64,000 nucleotides of DNA from Kutzneria viridogrisea (GTDB lineage: Bacteria; Actinomycetota; Actinomycetes; Mycobacteriales; Pseudonocardiaceae). Of this stretch, positions 7,712 to 14,566 are shown one piece after another. The DNA lies in assembly GCA_014138725.1 (NCBI GenBank), contig JACJID010000002.1, forward strand, positions 634,001 through 698,000, in the 5' to 3' direction. Below the pieces are notes generated by a model. That model saw nothing but the letters and a program-made list of their open reading frames with translations. It did not search any database and was not told the origin of the DNA. The first letter of the stretch is position 1, and each line of letters starts with the position of its first letter. The position numbers were made by a program, and so were the translations under genes.

Positions 7712-9265
7712 GTGCCGCGCCAAGCGTTCCGGGGCCGGGCGATCGGCTTGCTCCTGCCCGTCCTGCTGACGGCCGCCGCCTGTGCGGTGGGCCCGTCGGT
7801 GCGACCGGTCATCGCGGTGAACGACGGCTCCCCGCAGGCCAAGCCCGGCGAGCAGGCGACCGGGTCGCTGCCTCCGCTGGACAAGCCCTCGGGGTCGACG
7901 GTCTCCTGGTCGGAGTGCGGCGGCGGGGCGCGGGCCAGGCTGGGCGAGCTGGCCGCCAACACGGCGCTGGCCGTGCGCTGCGGGCGGATCATCAACGAGC
8001 TGGACGCGCCGAACAGCCCGGGTGTGGGCGACGTGGCCCTGTCGGTGCTGCGCGCGGGCACCGGGGACATCCCGCTGGTCGTGCTGAACGACGTGGCCGG
8101 TGAGCCGGGCACGGTCTACGCGGCGAAGCTGGCGAGCAAGCTGCCGCCGGAGCTGTTGAAGACCTTCTTCCTGGTCGGCATGGACCGCAGGGGCACGGGT
8201 ACCTCGGACCCGGCGCAGTGCGTGCCGGACCAGGTGCGGGCCCGCATCGTCGGGTTCGACCCGGCGAGCAGCCAGCTGGACGGGCTGCTGGACGCGGCAC
8301 ACAAGGCCAGCCAGGAGTGCGTGCTGGACATGGACGACCGGCTCGCGGCGCTGGACAGCTGGCGCACCGCGGCGGACGTGGACGAGCTGCGCAAGCAACT
8401 GGGCGTGCCGAAGCTGAACGCGATCGGGCACGGGGACGGCTCGCGGGTGCTGACGGTCTACGCGGACCGCTACGCCGACCGGGTGGGCAGGCTGGTGCTG
8501 GACGGCTCGCCGGACCCGACCCTGGACCCGGCGGGGGCGGCGCAGGCCGGGGCGGTGGGCGCGGAGGCGGCTTACACGGCGTTCGCGGCCGACTGCAAGG
8601 CGCGGGCCTGCCCGCTGGGCGGGGACCCACGCCAGGCGCTGACGGGACTACTGGAGCAGGTGCGGGCCAAGCCGCTGGTGAACCCGAACGGCGCACAGCT
8701 GACCGCGGGCGGCGTGCTGCAGGGCGTGCTGACGGGTCTGGCGGACCGGTCGGGCTGGCCGGCGCTCGCGGAGGCGATCAGCAAGGCGGCGGGTGGTGAC
8801 GGCACCGCGCTGGGCAGGTACACGGCCCCGCTGCTGGGTGTGGTCAACGGCAACCCGGCGCGGCTGGACGCGCAGCTGACCCAGTGCAACGACACGCAGA
8901 CCAGGCTGCCGCCGGAGCAGATCAGCGGCATGGTCAAGGACTGGAGCGGCAAGATGCCGCTGTTCGGCGGGCTGTTCGCGCAGCGGCTGCTGCTGTGCAG
9001 TTCCTGGCCGGTGCCCGCGAAGCCGTTGGCCGCGCCGAGCGGGCACGGGGCTCCGCCGATCCTGGTGCTGAGCACCGCGAGCGACCCGGTGACCCCCGAG
9101 GAGGGCACCGCGCGCACCGCCCGGCAACTGGCCAGCGGGGTGCTCGTGAGCTGGCAGGGCGGTGGCCACGGGGCACTCGCGCAGTCCCCGTGTGCCACCG
9201 CCGCTGCACAACAGTTCCTCACCAACGCCCTGGTCCCGGCGGACGGTACTGCCTGCCCGCCGTGA
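7712..9265 (+). CDS. Lipoprotein of the tripeptidyl-aminopeptidase-like alpha/beta hydrolase family, nucleophile lost
   Basis: The 517-aa protein starts at GTG 7712 (GAGGGG upstream) with a signal peptide ending LLTAAAC, so Cys24 is a likely lipobox cysteine and the protein is anchored outside the membrane. The body follows the SlpD/SlpE secreted peptidase family: an oxyanion region FFLVGMDRRGTGTSDP, a nucleophile elbow, a C-terminal TAP-like domain with catalytic-type STASDPVTPEEG (Asp) and GGGHGAL (His). At the elbow, where active members have GxSxG, this protein reads GHGDGS, so the serine position is glycine. It may be a non-catalytic binding protein. The next gene downstream on the other strand is a tiny cysteine-rich ORF. 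Confidence 0.85.
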   Translation: MPRQAFRGRAIGLLLPVLLTAAACAVGPSVRPVIAVNDGSPQAKPGEQATGSLPPLDKPSGSTVSWSECGGGARARLGELAANTALAVRCGRIINELDAPNSPGVGDVALSVLRAGTGDIPLVVLNDVAGEPGTVYAAKLASKLPPELLKTFFLVGMDRRGTGTSDPAQCVPDQVRARIVGFDPASSQLDGLLDAAHKASQECVLDMDDRLAALDSWRTAADVDELRKQLGVPKLNAIGHGDGSRVLTVYADRYADRVGRLVLDGSPDPTLDPAGAAQAGAVGAEAAYTAFAADCKARACPLGGDPRQALTGLLEQVRAKPLVNPNGAQLTAGGVLQGVLTGLADRSGWPALAEAISKAAGGDGTALGRYTAPLLGVVNGNPARLDAQLTQCNDTQTRLPPEQISGMVKDWSGKMPLFGGLFAQRLLLCSSWPVPAKPLAAPSGHGAPPILVLSTASDPVTPEEGTARTARQLASGVLVSWQGGGHGALAQSPCATAAAQQFLTNALVPADGTACPP

Positions 9266-9284
9266 GCGTCAGTTGTTCACCGCG

Positions 9285-9371
9285 TCAGCTGCAACTGGAG
9301 CAGCAGCCACAGCCGGGTCCAGTGCAGCTGCCGCAGCAGCTGCAGCCACCGAGCTCAGGCGTCTTGTCCAT
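9285..9371 (-). CDS. Candidate 28-aa cysteine-rich peptide
   Basis: An ATG at 9371 is preceded by GGGGAGG with 5-nt spacing, one of the best ribosome binding sites in the window. It opens a 28-codon frame: MDKTPELGG and then CSCCGSCTGPGCGCCSSCS, with eight cysteines in the last 19 residues and a TGA stop at 9285. No long ORF occupies this stretch. I know no family that it matches with certainty. It could be a metallothionein-like metal binder or a precursor of a modified peptide. No modification enzyme is adjacent, though an MNIO enzyme with a Gly/Ser/Cys-rich partner lies 28 kb away. The GC-rich repeat composition could also produce such a frame by chance, but the start signal argues against that. 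Confidence 0.5.
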   Translation of the reverse strand: MDKTPELGGCSCCGSCTGPGCGCCSSCS

Positions 9372-9531
9372 GTGGACCTCCCCGGAAATAGCAGCGGAAA
9401 CTACCAGGAAGAACCGTATTTCCACGGACTTGGCGCGGACACCGCTACGCGAGCGATGACTTCGAACTAGATCATCACCCGATCGCCCGAGCTAACACGG
9501 AAACACATCGCCATAAGTCACCACATGGAGC

Positions 9532-9560
9532 AAAAAGGGGCACCCGAACGGGTGCCCCTT
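9532..9560 (-). terminator. Intrinsic terminator of the gene at 9577-10305
   Basis: On the minus strand an 11-bp perfect stem (AAGGGGCACCC with its complement, GTTC loop) is followed by TTTTTG. It lies 17 bases beyond the stop codon of the upstream minus-strand gene. Confidence 0.88.
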
Positions 9561-9576
9561 CCGCTGAGGTCTGGAC

Positions 9577-10305
9577 TCAGCCGGCCAGGTCCTCCAGGGC
9601 CTTCTGCGCGGCCTCCAGCTCGGCGCGCAGCTGCTCCACCTTGGCGGTCTGCTGCTCGCGGGCCTGCTCGAGCACGGCCTCGATGGACTCGTGCACCTCG
9701 GGGTGCAGCGCCTTGGCCGCCGCGCCGACCACGGCCGGGGTCACCTGGACGGCGCGCAGGGCCTTCTTCTTGGCCGCCACCACGTCCACGGTCCAGTCGC
9801 CGTCGATGCTGCCGCTGATGGTGATCACCACATCGGCCACGCGCGTCTTCTTGGCAGTGCTGGCGGCCGGACGGGGCTTCTTCGCCGCGGGAGCGGGCGT
9901 GCCCTCCGGCGTGGCCTCGCCAGCCGGGGCCTCCTCAGCCGGGGCCGAGGTCGACTCGGTGACCTCGGTGGCCTCGGTGGTGGTGTTCTCGATCTCCGAC
10001 ATGTTCTGCTCCATGGAGGGACGGGATACCGCTTGTGGTACGTCTGCTGGCGAACGGGTGTTGCGACCAGGTCTGAGCAGCGTCAGTTCGCCCGGGGAGA
10101 AGGCCAGTTCGTCCTGCGAGCCGCTGGGGCGGACCTGGATGAAGTCCACCTCAGCCGGGTCCGACAGCCCCACGACCTTTGCCGAGCGGCCGACCTGAAC
10201 ACCGACGGCGTCGGCGGTGAACCAGACGGTGGCCTCACGGCCCCTGACCAACTCGTCGCGAAGGTGCTCGACGTCCTCCTCGGACAGCGAGCCTGGTAGC
10301 GCCAT
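9577..10305 (-). CDS. DUF6319-like hypothetical protein with an Ala/Pro/Lys-rich linker
   Basis: The ATG at 10305 (GAGGAG 6 nt upstream) gives 242 residues; upstream in-frame codons lack a binding site. The N-terminal 80 residues (MALPGSLSEEDVEHLRDELVRGREATVWFTADAVGV) look like a small compact domain. A low-complexity Thr/Glu/Ala/Pro linker and a Lys-rich patch follow. The C-terminal part holds a conserved-looking domain (VADVVITISGSIDGDWTVDVVAAKKKAL) and a terminal helix (EQLRAELEAAQKALEDLAG) likely to form a coiled coil. I associate it with the actinobacterial DUF6319 group from memory. Function unknown. It is a single-gene unit closed by a strong terminator. Confidence 0.72.
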   Translation of the reverse strand: MALPGSLSEEDVEHLRDELVRGREATVWFTADAVGVQVGRSAKVVGLSDPAEVDFIQVRPSGSQDELAFSPGELTLLRPGRNTRSPADVPQAVSRPSMEQNMSEIENTTTEATEVTESTSAPAEEAPAGEATPEGTPAPAAKKPRPAASTAKKTRVADVVITISGSIDGDWTVDVVAAKKKALRAVQVTPAVVGAAAKALHPEVHESIEAVLEQAREQQTAKVEQLRAELEAAQKALEDLAG

Positions 10306-10465
10306 CTCATTCTCCTCGATGCGTGCCGCGCGCCTCGCCGGGGTGGAGCACACGCACGCGTCCCCAGACCGTGTCGCCCGGCAAACTAGCAGCACGCTCC
10401 CACCAACAAGCCCTGACGGGCGGGCGACACGTTAGCACAGGTGTTCGAAACACGAACAGCCTGGC

Positions 10466-10660
10466 TCAGGATTCGCGCAGCCGGTACTCCCAGCCGAACT
10501 TGTCGGCGTGGTGCAGGTCGTAGTGGTGCTCGATCTTCGGCCCGTCGTGCAGGTGCACGTGGGTGATCGTCTGCTTGGGCTCGGTGATCGGGGTGCTCCA
10601 GATCTCCTCACGGCCGTCCAGCGGACCGCCCACGAAGCGGGCAACGTACGGGATCGTCAT
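10466..10660 (-). CDS. Small conserved-type hypothetical protein (64 aa)
   Basis: The ATG at 10660 has GGAGG at 5-nt spacing. The product MTIPYVARFVGGPLDG... contains a His-rich middle (THVHLHDGPKIEHHYDLHHADKFGWEYRL). The opening YVARFVGGPLDG resembles small actinobacterial hypothetical proteins, but I do not recognise a named family. There is no signal peptide or membrane segment. The histidines could bind metal, which is speculation. It lies alone between two other minus-strand genes with gaps of 100-160 bases. Confidence 0.72.
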   Translation of the reverse strand: MTIPYVARFVGGPLDGREEIWSTPITEPKQTITHVHLHDGPKIEHHYDLHHADKFGWEYRLRES

Positions 10661-10760
10661 GGCGCCCTCCTCGTGCTTCCGGTCGCGCGGCACATCGCCC
10701 TGTCCCCCATGGTAAACGGACTCGGGCCGTGCGCCGAGAGCGGTCACACAGACGCTGCAG

Positions 10761-11498
10761 TCAGGTCACGGGCGTGCGACGCGCCAGCAACAACCCGGCA
10801 GCGCCCAGACCCAGCAGCAACAAGGCGACGCTCGCGGTCAGCCGCAGCATCGGCGGGATCGCCGGGTAGTGCGCCAGGTTGAACACCAGGTGCGCCACCA
10901 CCGCCGGCCACACCAGCCAGATCTTGCGGTACACGAACAGCACTCCGGTCATCCACACCAGACACAGCAGCAGCGCGGCGGGCCCGTAGTAGAGGTGGAA
11001 CGGCACCCGCAGGGCGAACACGAGCAGCAGTTGGGCCCACAGCGGCCAGCCCAGCCGCGCGCTGATCGCCACCGGCAGCGCCAGCAACAGCAACTCCTCG
11101 ACGATGCCGCCGTGCAGACTCGCCGCCAGGTCCCACAACGGCTGCGACTCGGATTGTTCCGCCCACTGCGGGAACAGGTGCAGCACCTGGAAACCGAGCC
11201 ACATCATCAGGTAGCTCAACCCCGTGGCGCCCAACGCGCCGAGCGGGAACAGGTGGCCGCCGCGCAGCCCGAGCGAGTCCGCCGACAGCCCGAGCCAGCG
11301 GTGCGCCGCGTACAGCCCGAGCGGGGCGAGCGCGAACCCGGCGAGCAGCACCACCCCGTACAGACCCGAAGGCGCGGGCTGAACGCCCACCAGCAGGCAG
11401 ATCGCGGCCACCGAGGGCAGGCCGAACGCCAGCAGGTAGCACAGGGCTTGCAGACCCCAGGCCCTGGCGGCCCAACCGGGTGCGGGATCAGTGGACAA
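10761..11498 (-). CDS. CPBP-family intramembrane protein (CAAX protease-like)
   Basis: The TTG at 11498 has GAGGAG upstream and opens a 245-aa polytopic protein (about seven hydrophobic segments). The CPBP/Abi signatures are recognisable: GGIVEELLLLALPVAI carries the paired glutamates, VPFHLYYG supplies the second motif, and VAHLVFNLAHY is the third (HxxxN-like). The usual Arg of EExxxR is not present (EELLLL), so catalytic competence is uncertain. Family members act as intramembrane proteases in prenylated-protein processing or bacteriocin self-immunity. The gene is divergent from a MarR regulator, which may control it through the shared intergenic operator. Confidence 0.8.
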   Translation of the reverse strand: MSTDPAPGWAARAWGLQALCYLLAFGLPSVAAICLLVGVQPAPSGLYGVVLLAGFALAPLGLYAAHRWLGLSADSLGLRGGHLFPLGALGATGLSYLMMWLGFQVLHLFPQWAEQSESQPLWDLAASLHGGIVEELLLLALPVAISARLGWPLWAQLLLVFALRVPFHLYYGPAALLLCLVWMTGVLFVYRKIWLVWPAVVAHLVFNLAHYPAIPPMLRLTASVALLLLGLGAAGLLLARRTPVT

Positions 11499-11592
11499 CG
11501 CGGCTCGCTCCTCGAGGTGTGGCGACCGCCCGACGGTAGCCGATCGGCACCGGATGGTCCACATAGGACAGTCGAGGCGCTCCCTCGGCCAA

Positions 11593-11613
11593 TTGACAGT
11601 CAAGTCGCTTGAC
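11593..11613 (+). promoter_or_regulatory. Promoter -35 with an adjoining palindromic operator
   Basis: TTGACA (11593-11598) is followed immediately by GTCAAGTCGCTTGAC (11599-11613), a perfect 6-bp inverted repeat with a TCG centre, inside the divergent gap between the CPBP gene and marR. Size and position fit a MarR dimer site that would block the promoter (autoregulation). The -10 box is not clear. Confidence 0.6.
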
Positions 11614-11643
11614 CACCCAGGGGTGGGCGCGCAGCATGGACCC

Positions 11644-12132
11644 ATGCCACCAGCTGAGGACGAGGTCGTCATCCCGGCACTGCTGCGCGCCGCCAGGGGC
11701 AGCTACGGCCATGCCATCCGCGCGCGGCTGGCCGACGCCGGGTTCGAGGACGTGCCGCACAACGGGGCGTACGTGCTCGGCGGCATGGTCGACCACGGCG
11801 GCTCGGCCGGTCAGCTGGTGCGGGAGCTCGGCATCAGCAAGCAGGCCGCCAGCCAACTCGTGGACGCCTTGGTGCAGCGCGGTTACCTCACCCGCGAGGA
11901 CCACCCCGAGGACCGCAGGCGGGTGCACATCGCCGTGACCGAACGCGGACGTGCCGCGGCGGCGGAGGTCCGCGCCGGGGTGCTGGGCGTGGACGCCGAA
12001 CTCGCCCGGATGATCTCACCGGGCGAGCTCGCCGGGCTGCGCGCCGGGTTGACGGCCCTGACCGCGATCAGGCAGCGGCTGGCGGAGCAGTCACGCGGCC
12101 AGGCCGGGCGAGGTCGTCCAGCAGGCGGTTGA
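11644..12132 (+). CDS. MarR family transcriptional regulator
   Basis: The 162-aa protein starts at ATG 11644 (MPPAEDEVVIPALLRAARGSYGHAIRARLADAGF). It has the full winged-helix core: GSAGQLVRELGISKQAASQLVDALVQRGYLTREDHPEDRRRVHIAVTERGRAAA, where the DR-R wing is diagnostic of MarR. A perfect GTCAAG-CTTGAC palindrome 30 bp upstream is its probable operator. The divergent CPBP gene is the likeliest target. Ligand unknown. The 3' end overlaps the convergent lipase gene by 65 bp, an unusually long tail-to-tail overlap. Confidence 0.92.
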   Translation: MPPAEDEVVIPALLRAARGSYGHAIRARLADAGFEDVPHNGAYVLGGMVDHGGSAGQLVRELGISKQAASQLVDALVQRGYLTREDHPEDRRRVHIAVTERGRAAAAEVRAGVLGVDAELARMISPGELAGLRAGLTALTAIRQRLAEQSRGQAGRGRPAGG

Positions 12133-13342
12133 GCACGTTCTGGTTGCCCGGCAAGGAGAAGTGGTCCACGCCGGGGTTGTCGCTGATCGTGAAGCTGTGG
12201 CCGCGCATGGCCTGCCACGCGGTGACCGCCTCGTTGGTGATGTCCTCCTGGTTGCCGTCCCCGTCCCGGTTCAGGAACTGGCCGGGGTCGGCCACCTGGC
12301 CCGGGGTCAGGTCGGGCAGCCGCGCGCCCACCACGGTCGGCAGGCCGGAGCCCTTCTCGGCGTGCACGTCGACATCCGGGAACCACCGCGGCTGGGCGAA
12401 CCTGACGAAGCCGATGTAGTGCTCGGCGATCTCCTGTGCCACCGGCAGTTCCGCGTCGGCGAACAACCTCGGGTAGTCCCGAGGGGTGTAGTCGCGGCCG
12501 GTGGAGTCGTCGTGCACGACGACCTCCCGGTCGCCGAAGACCGCGGGATCGGCCGCACTGAGGTAGGTCGAGGGCGCGGTCAGGTACATGGCGGCGCTGC
12601 TCGCGGCGTTCGCCCGGTCCGCGGGGTAGCCGAAGTCCCGCACGTTCAGGCCGGTGAACAGCACCGAGTAGAGCAGGCCCTGCCCGGGGAGGTTGCCCGC
12701 GAGCGGGGTGAAGCCCTGCACGTACTTGTCCCGCCAGGCGCGCGAGGTGTGTGTGAGCAGGTACTGGGCGTAGATCGGGCCGTTGGAGTGGCCCACCAGG
12801 CGCACCGGGCGGTTGCCGTTGTCCCGGTAGGTGTCCTCGACCAGGCGCACCGTGCGCCGCAGGAAGCCGCCCATGTCCGGGGTCAGCCGCGAGTCGTAAC
12901 CGGCCACCCGGATGTCGGCGTCCCGCCGGTAGCCCCGGCCCTCCAGGGTCCGGTAGAGCTGCTCGTAGAACGGCGCGCTGGAGGTCCTGCCGTAGTCGAG
13001 GACGCGCACGTCCACGCCGGGCTGCTCGGAGAACCGCGCGGCCATGGGCTTGGCGCGGTCGCGCTCGTAGCGCAGCGTCAGCAGCCGATCCTGGCAGACC
13101 TGGCTGAACTCCGCACTCGGGTGGTCGTTGCGGTACCAGTCCTCGAAAGCGCCCGACCGCGGGCAGTCCGGCGCCGCGGACTGGTCGTGCACGGTCACCT
13201 TGAGCTTGGTGAGGTGGAACGCGGGGAACAGCACGACCGGGGTGCGCCCCCGCGGTGACGCGGTGGCGGTGCCGGTGCCGGGCAGCACCGCCGCCGCCAC
13301 CGCGGCCGCGAGCACGACCCGGAGCCAGAGCTTGCCGACCAT
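12068..13342 (-). CDS. Secreted lecithin:cholesterol acyltransferase (LCAT)-like lipase
   Basis: The ATG at 13342 gives 424 residues with a clear signal peptide (KLWLRVVLAAAVAAAVLPGTGTATA). The mature part has the LCAT/phospholipid acyltransferase layout: VVLFPAFHLTKLKV near the start, FEDWYRNDHPSAEFSQVCQDRL, the nucleophile elbow LVGHSNGPIYAQYLL (GHSNG), and a C-terminal Asp/His region ending in NPGVDHFSLPGNQNVLNRL. The enzyme would act outside the cell on phospholipid or other lipid esters. It stands alone on the minus strand and overlaps the MarR gene at its 3' end. Confidence 0.85.
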   Translation of the reverse strand: MVGKLWLRVVLAAAVAAAVLPGTGTATASPRGRTPVVLFPAFHLTKLKVTVHDQSAAPDCPRSGAFEDWYRNDHPSAEFSQVCQDRLLTLRYERDRAKPMAARFSEQPGVDVRVLDYGRTSSAPFYEQLYRTLEGRGYRRDADIRVAGYDSRLTPDMGGFLRRTVRLVEDTYRDNGNRPVRLVGHSNGPIYAQYLLTHTSRAWRDKYVQGFTPLAGNLPGQGLLYSVLFTGLNVRDFGYPADRANAASSAAMYLTAPSTYLSAADPAVFGDREVVVHDDSTGRDYTPRDYPRLFADAELPVAQEIAEHYIGFVRFAQPRWFPDVDVHAEKGSGLPTVVGARLPDLTPGQVADPGQFLNRDGDGNQEDITNEAVTAWQAMRGHSFTISDNPGVDHFSLPGNQNVLNRLLDDLARPGRVTAPPAAA

Positions 13343-13414
13343 CGGCGGCCTTCCTGCTCGGTGACGAGGCAGGCTCAACCTAGCGCGATGATCGGTTCCA
13401 CCGGTGCCCGAGGC

Positions 13415-14416
13415 TCATCGGCGCAGCACCGCCCGTTGCGCTCGCAGCAAGGTCTCACCGGGTTCGACGTCGAGGTCGTCGATCAGCCGACGGCGCGTGC
13501 GGGTGAACACGGCCAGCGCGTCGGCCCGGCGGCCGCTGCCGTGCAGTGCCCGCATCAACAGTGCGGCCACCGGTTCGCAGTGCGGGTGTTCCGAGGTCAG
13601 GGACAGCAGTTCGTCGATCGCCTGGCTGTGCCTGCCCAGCCGCAACTGCCCCTGCGCCTTCTGCTGCGCCAAGGCCATCCGGCGTTCGGTGAGCCGGAGC
13701 CGTTCCACTTCCGCGAACGGTCCCGACAGCCCCGCCAGCGGCTCGCCCTGGAACAACCCCAGCGCGCGGGTGCAACCGCTCACCGCCTCGACCAGGTCAC
13801 CGGCCCGCTCGGCCGCCCCCGCCTCGGCGGCGATCTCCTCCATCCGCGCCGAATCCACCGACATGCCGCCGCTGGGCAGTCGGTAGCCCCACTTGTCCCG
13901 GCTGATGACCGGGTCCGGTCGGTGGCCGCCGGGATGCAGGCACTTGCGCAGCCGGTACACGTAGACCGGCACCACGTTCCCGGCCGGGGGCTCCGGTCCC
14001 CAGACCCCGTCGAGCAGTTCGCGCTGGCTGACGGTCACGTCCGGGCGCAGCACCAGCGCCGCGAACAGGGCCTGCTGGCGGACCGGCCCGAGGTCGAGCG
14101 GCTGCCGCCCGCGCCAGGCCCGCAGCGGGCCGAGCACGGAGATCCGGAGCCGGGGAGCGGGTTCGCGGACGGCCGCTTTCAGCGGACGGCCGGGGGTGAC
14201 GATGCCGTGGTCGAAGGCGTAGACGATGGCGGCGGCGCGGTCGCGCAGTCCGAGGGTGCTCAGGATCCGCCCGACGTGGCGGGCCACCGTGGTGGTGGGC
14301 ATGGCCAGGGCGGCGGCGATCTCGGTGTTGGTCAGGCCTCGACCGAGGGCACGCAGCACCTCGTGGTCGCGGGGTGCGAGCGCGCGCGGTTTGTCTTTGA
14401 TCGTGGTCAGCGCCAC
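13415..14416 (-). CDS. LuxR-type HTH fused to a SARP (OmpR-like HTH plus BTAD) regulator
   Basis: GTG 14416 (GGGGGAG, 7-nt spacing) opens 333 residues. Residues 10-75 form a LuxR/FixJ-type helix-turn-helix (RDHEVLRALGRGLTNTEIAAALAMPTTTVARHVGRILSTLGLRDRAAAIVYA). A winged helix typical of SARPs follows (LRISVLGPLRAWRGRQPLDLGPVRQQALFAALVLRPD ... VYVYRLRKCL). The C-terminal bacterial transcriptional activation domain contains ALGLFQGEPLAGLSGPFAE and repeated TPR-like helices. SARPs activate secondary metabolite or developmental genes. Two different DNA-binding domains in one protein are uncommon. It is divergent from a STAND regulator, with a large palindrome between them. Confidence 0.85.
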   Translation of the reverse strand: MALTTIKDKPRALAPRDHEVLRALGRGLTNTEIAAALAMPTTTVARHVGRILSTLGLRDRAAAIVYAFDHGIVTPGRPLKAAVREPAPRLRISVLGPLRAWRGRQPLDLGPVRQQALFAALVLRPDVTVSQRELLDGVWGPEPPAGNVVPVYVYRLRKCLHPGGHRPDPVISRDKWGYRLPSGGMSVDSARMEEIAAEAGAAERAGDLVEAVSGCTRALGLFQGEPLAGLSGPFAEVERLRLTERRMALAQQKAQGQLRLGRHSQAIDELLSLTSEHPHCEPVAALLMRALHGSGRRADALAVFTRTRRRLIDDLDVEPGETLLRAQRAVLRR

Positions 14417-14492
14417 AGCGAACTCCCCCGGTGTTGGCGGTCTGGCCAGTGTGGGATCGATGGTGGTGTTGCGGCCGACCAGGTGCCAGGCC

Positions 14493-14530
14493 GGGGACCG
14501 GCCATATGTGGCCGGTCCCCGCGCTAGAGT
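14493..14530. promoter_or_regulatory. Large palindrome and -10 box between divergent regulators
   Basis: GGGGACCGGCC (14493-14503) and its exact complement (14510-14520) flank ATATGT. TAGAGT (14525-14530) follows immediately and fits a -10 box 36 nt before the GTG of the STAND gene. Position between two divergent regulator genes suggests an operator; a stable hairpin in the leader is the alternative. Confidence 0.55.
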
Positions 14531-14566
14531 CCGGTCCTGGAAGAGATACCGGCTGAGAGGCGCCCT

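Noticed and set aside
9285-9371. Thiopeptide or other azole-containing peptide precursor
   Set aside because: No cyclodehydratase, dehydratase or similar enzyme is present near it, and the leader would be only about nine residues.
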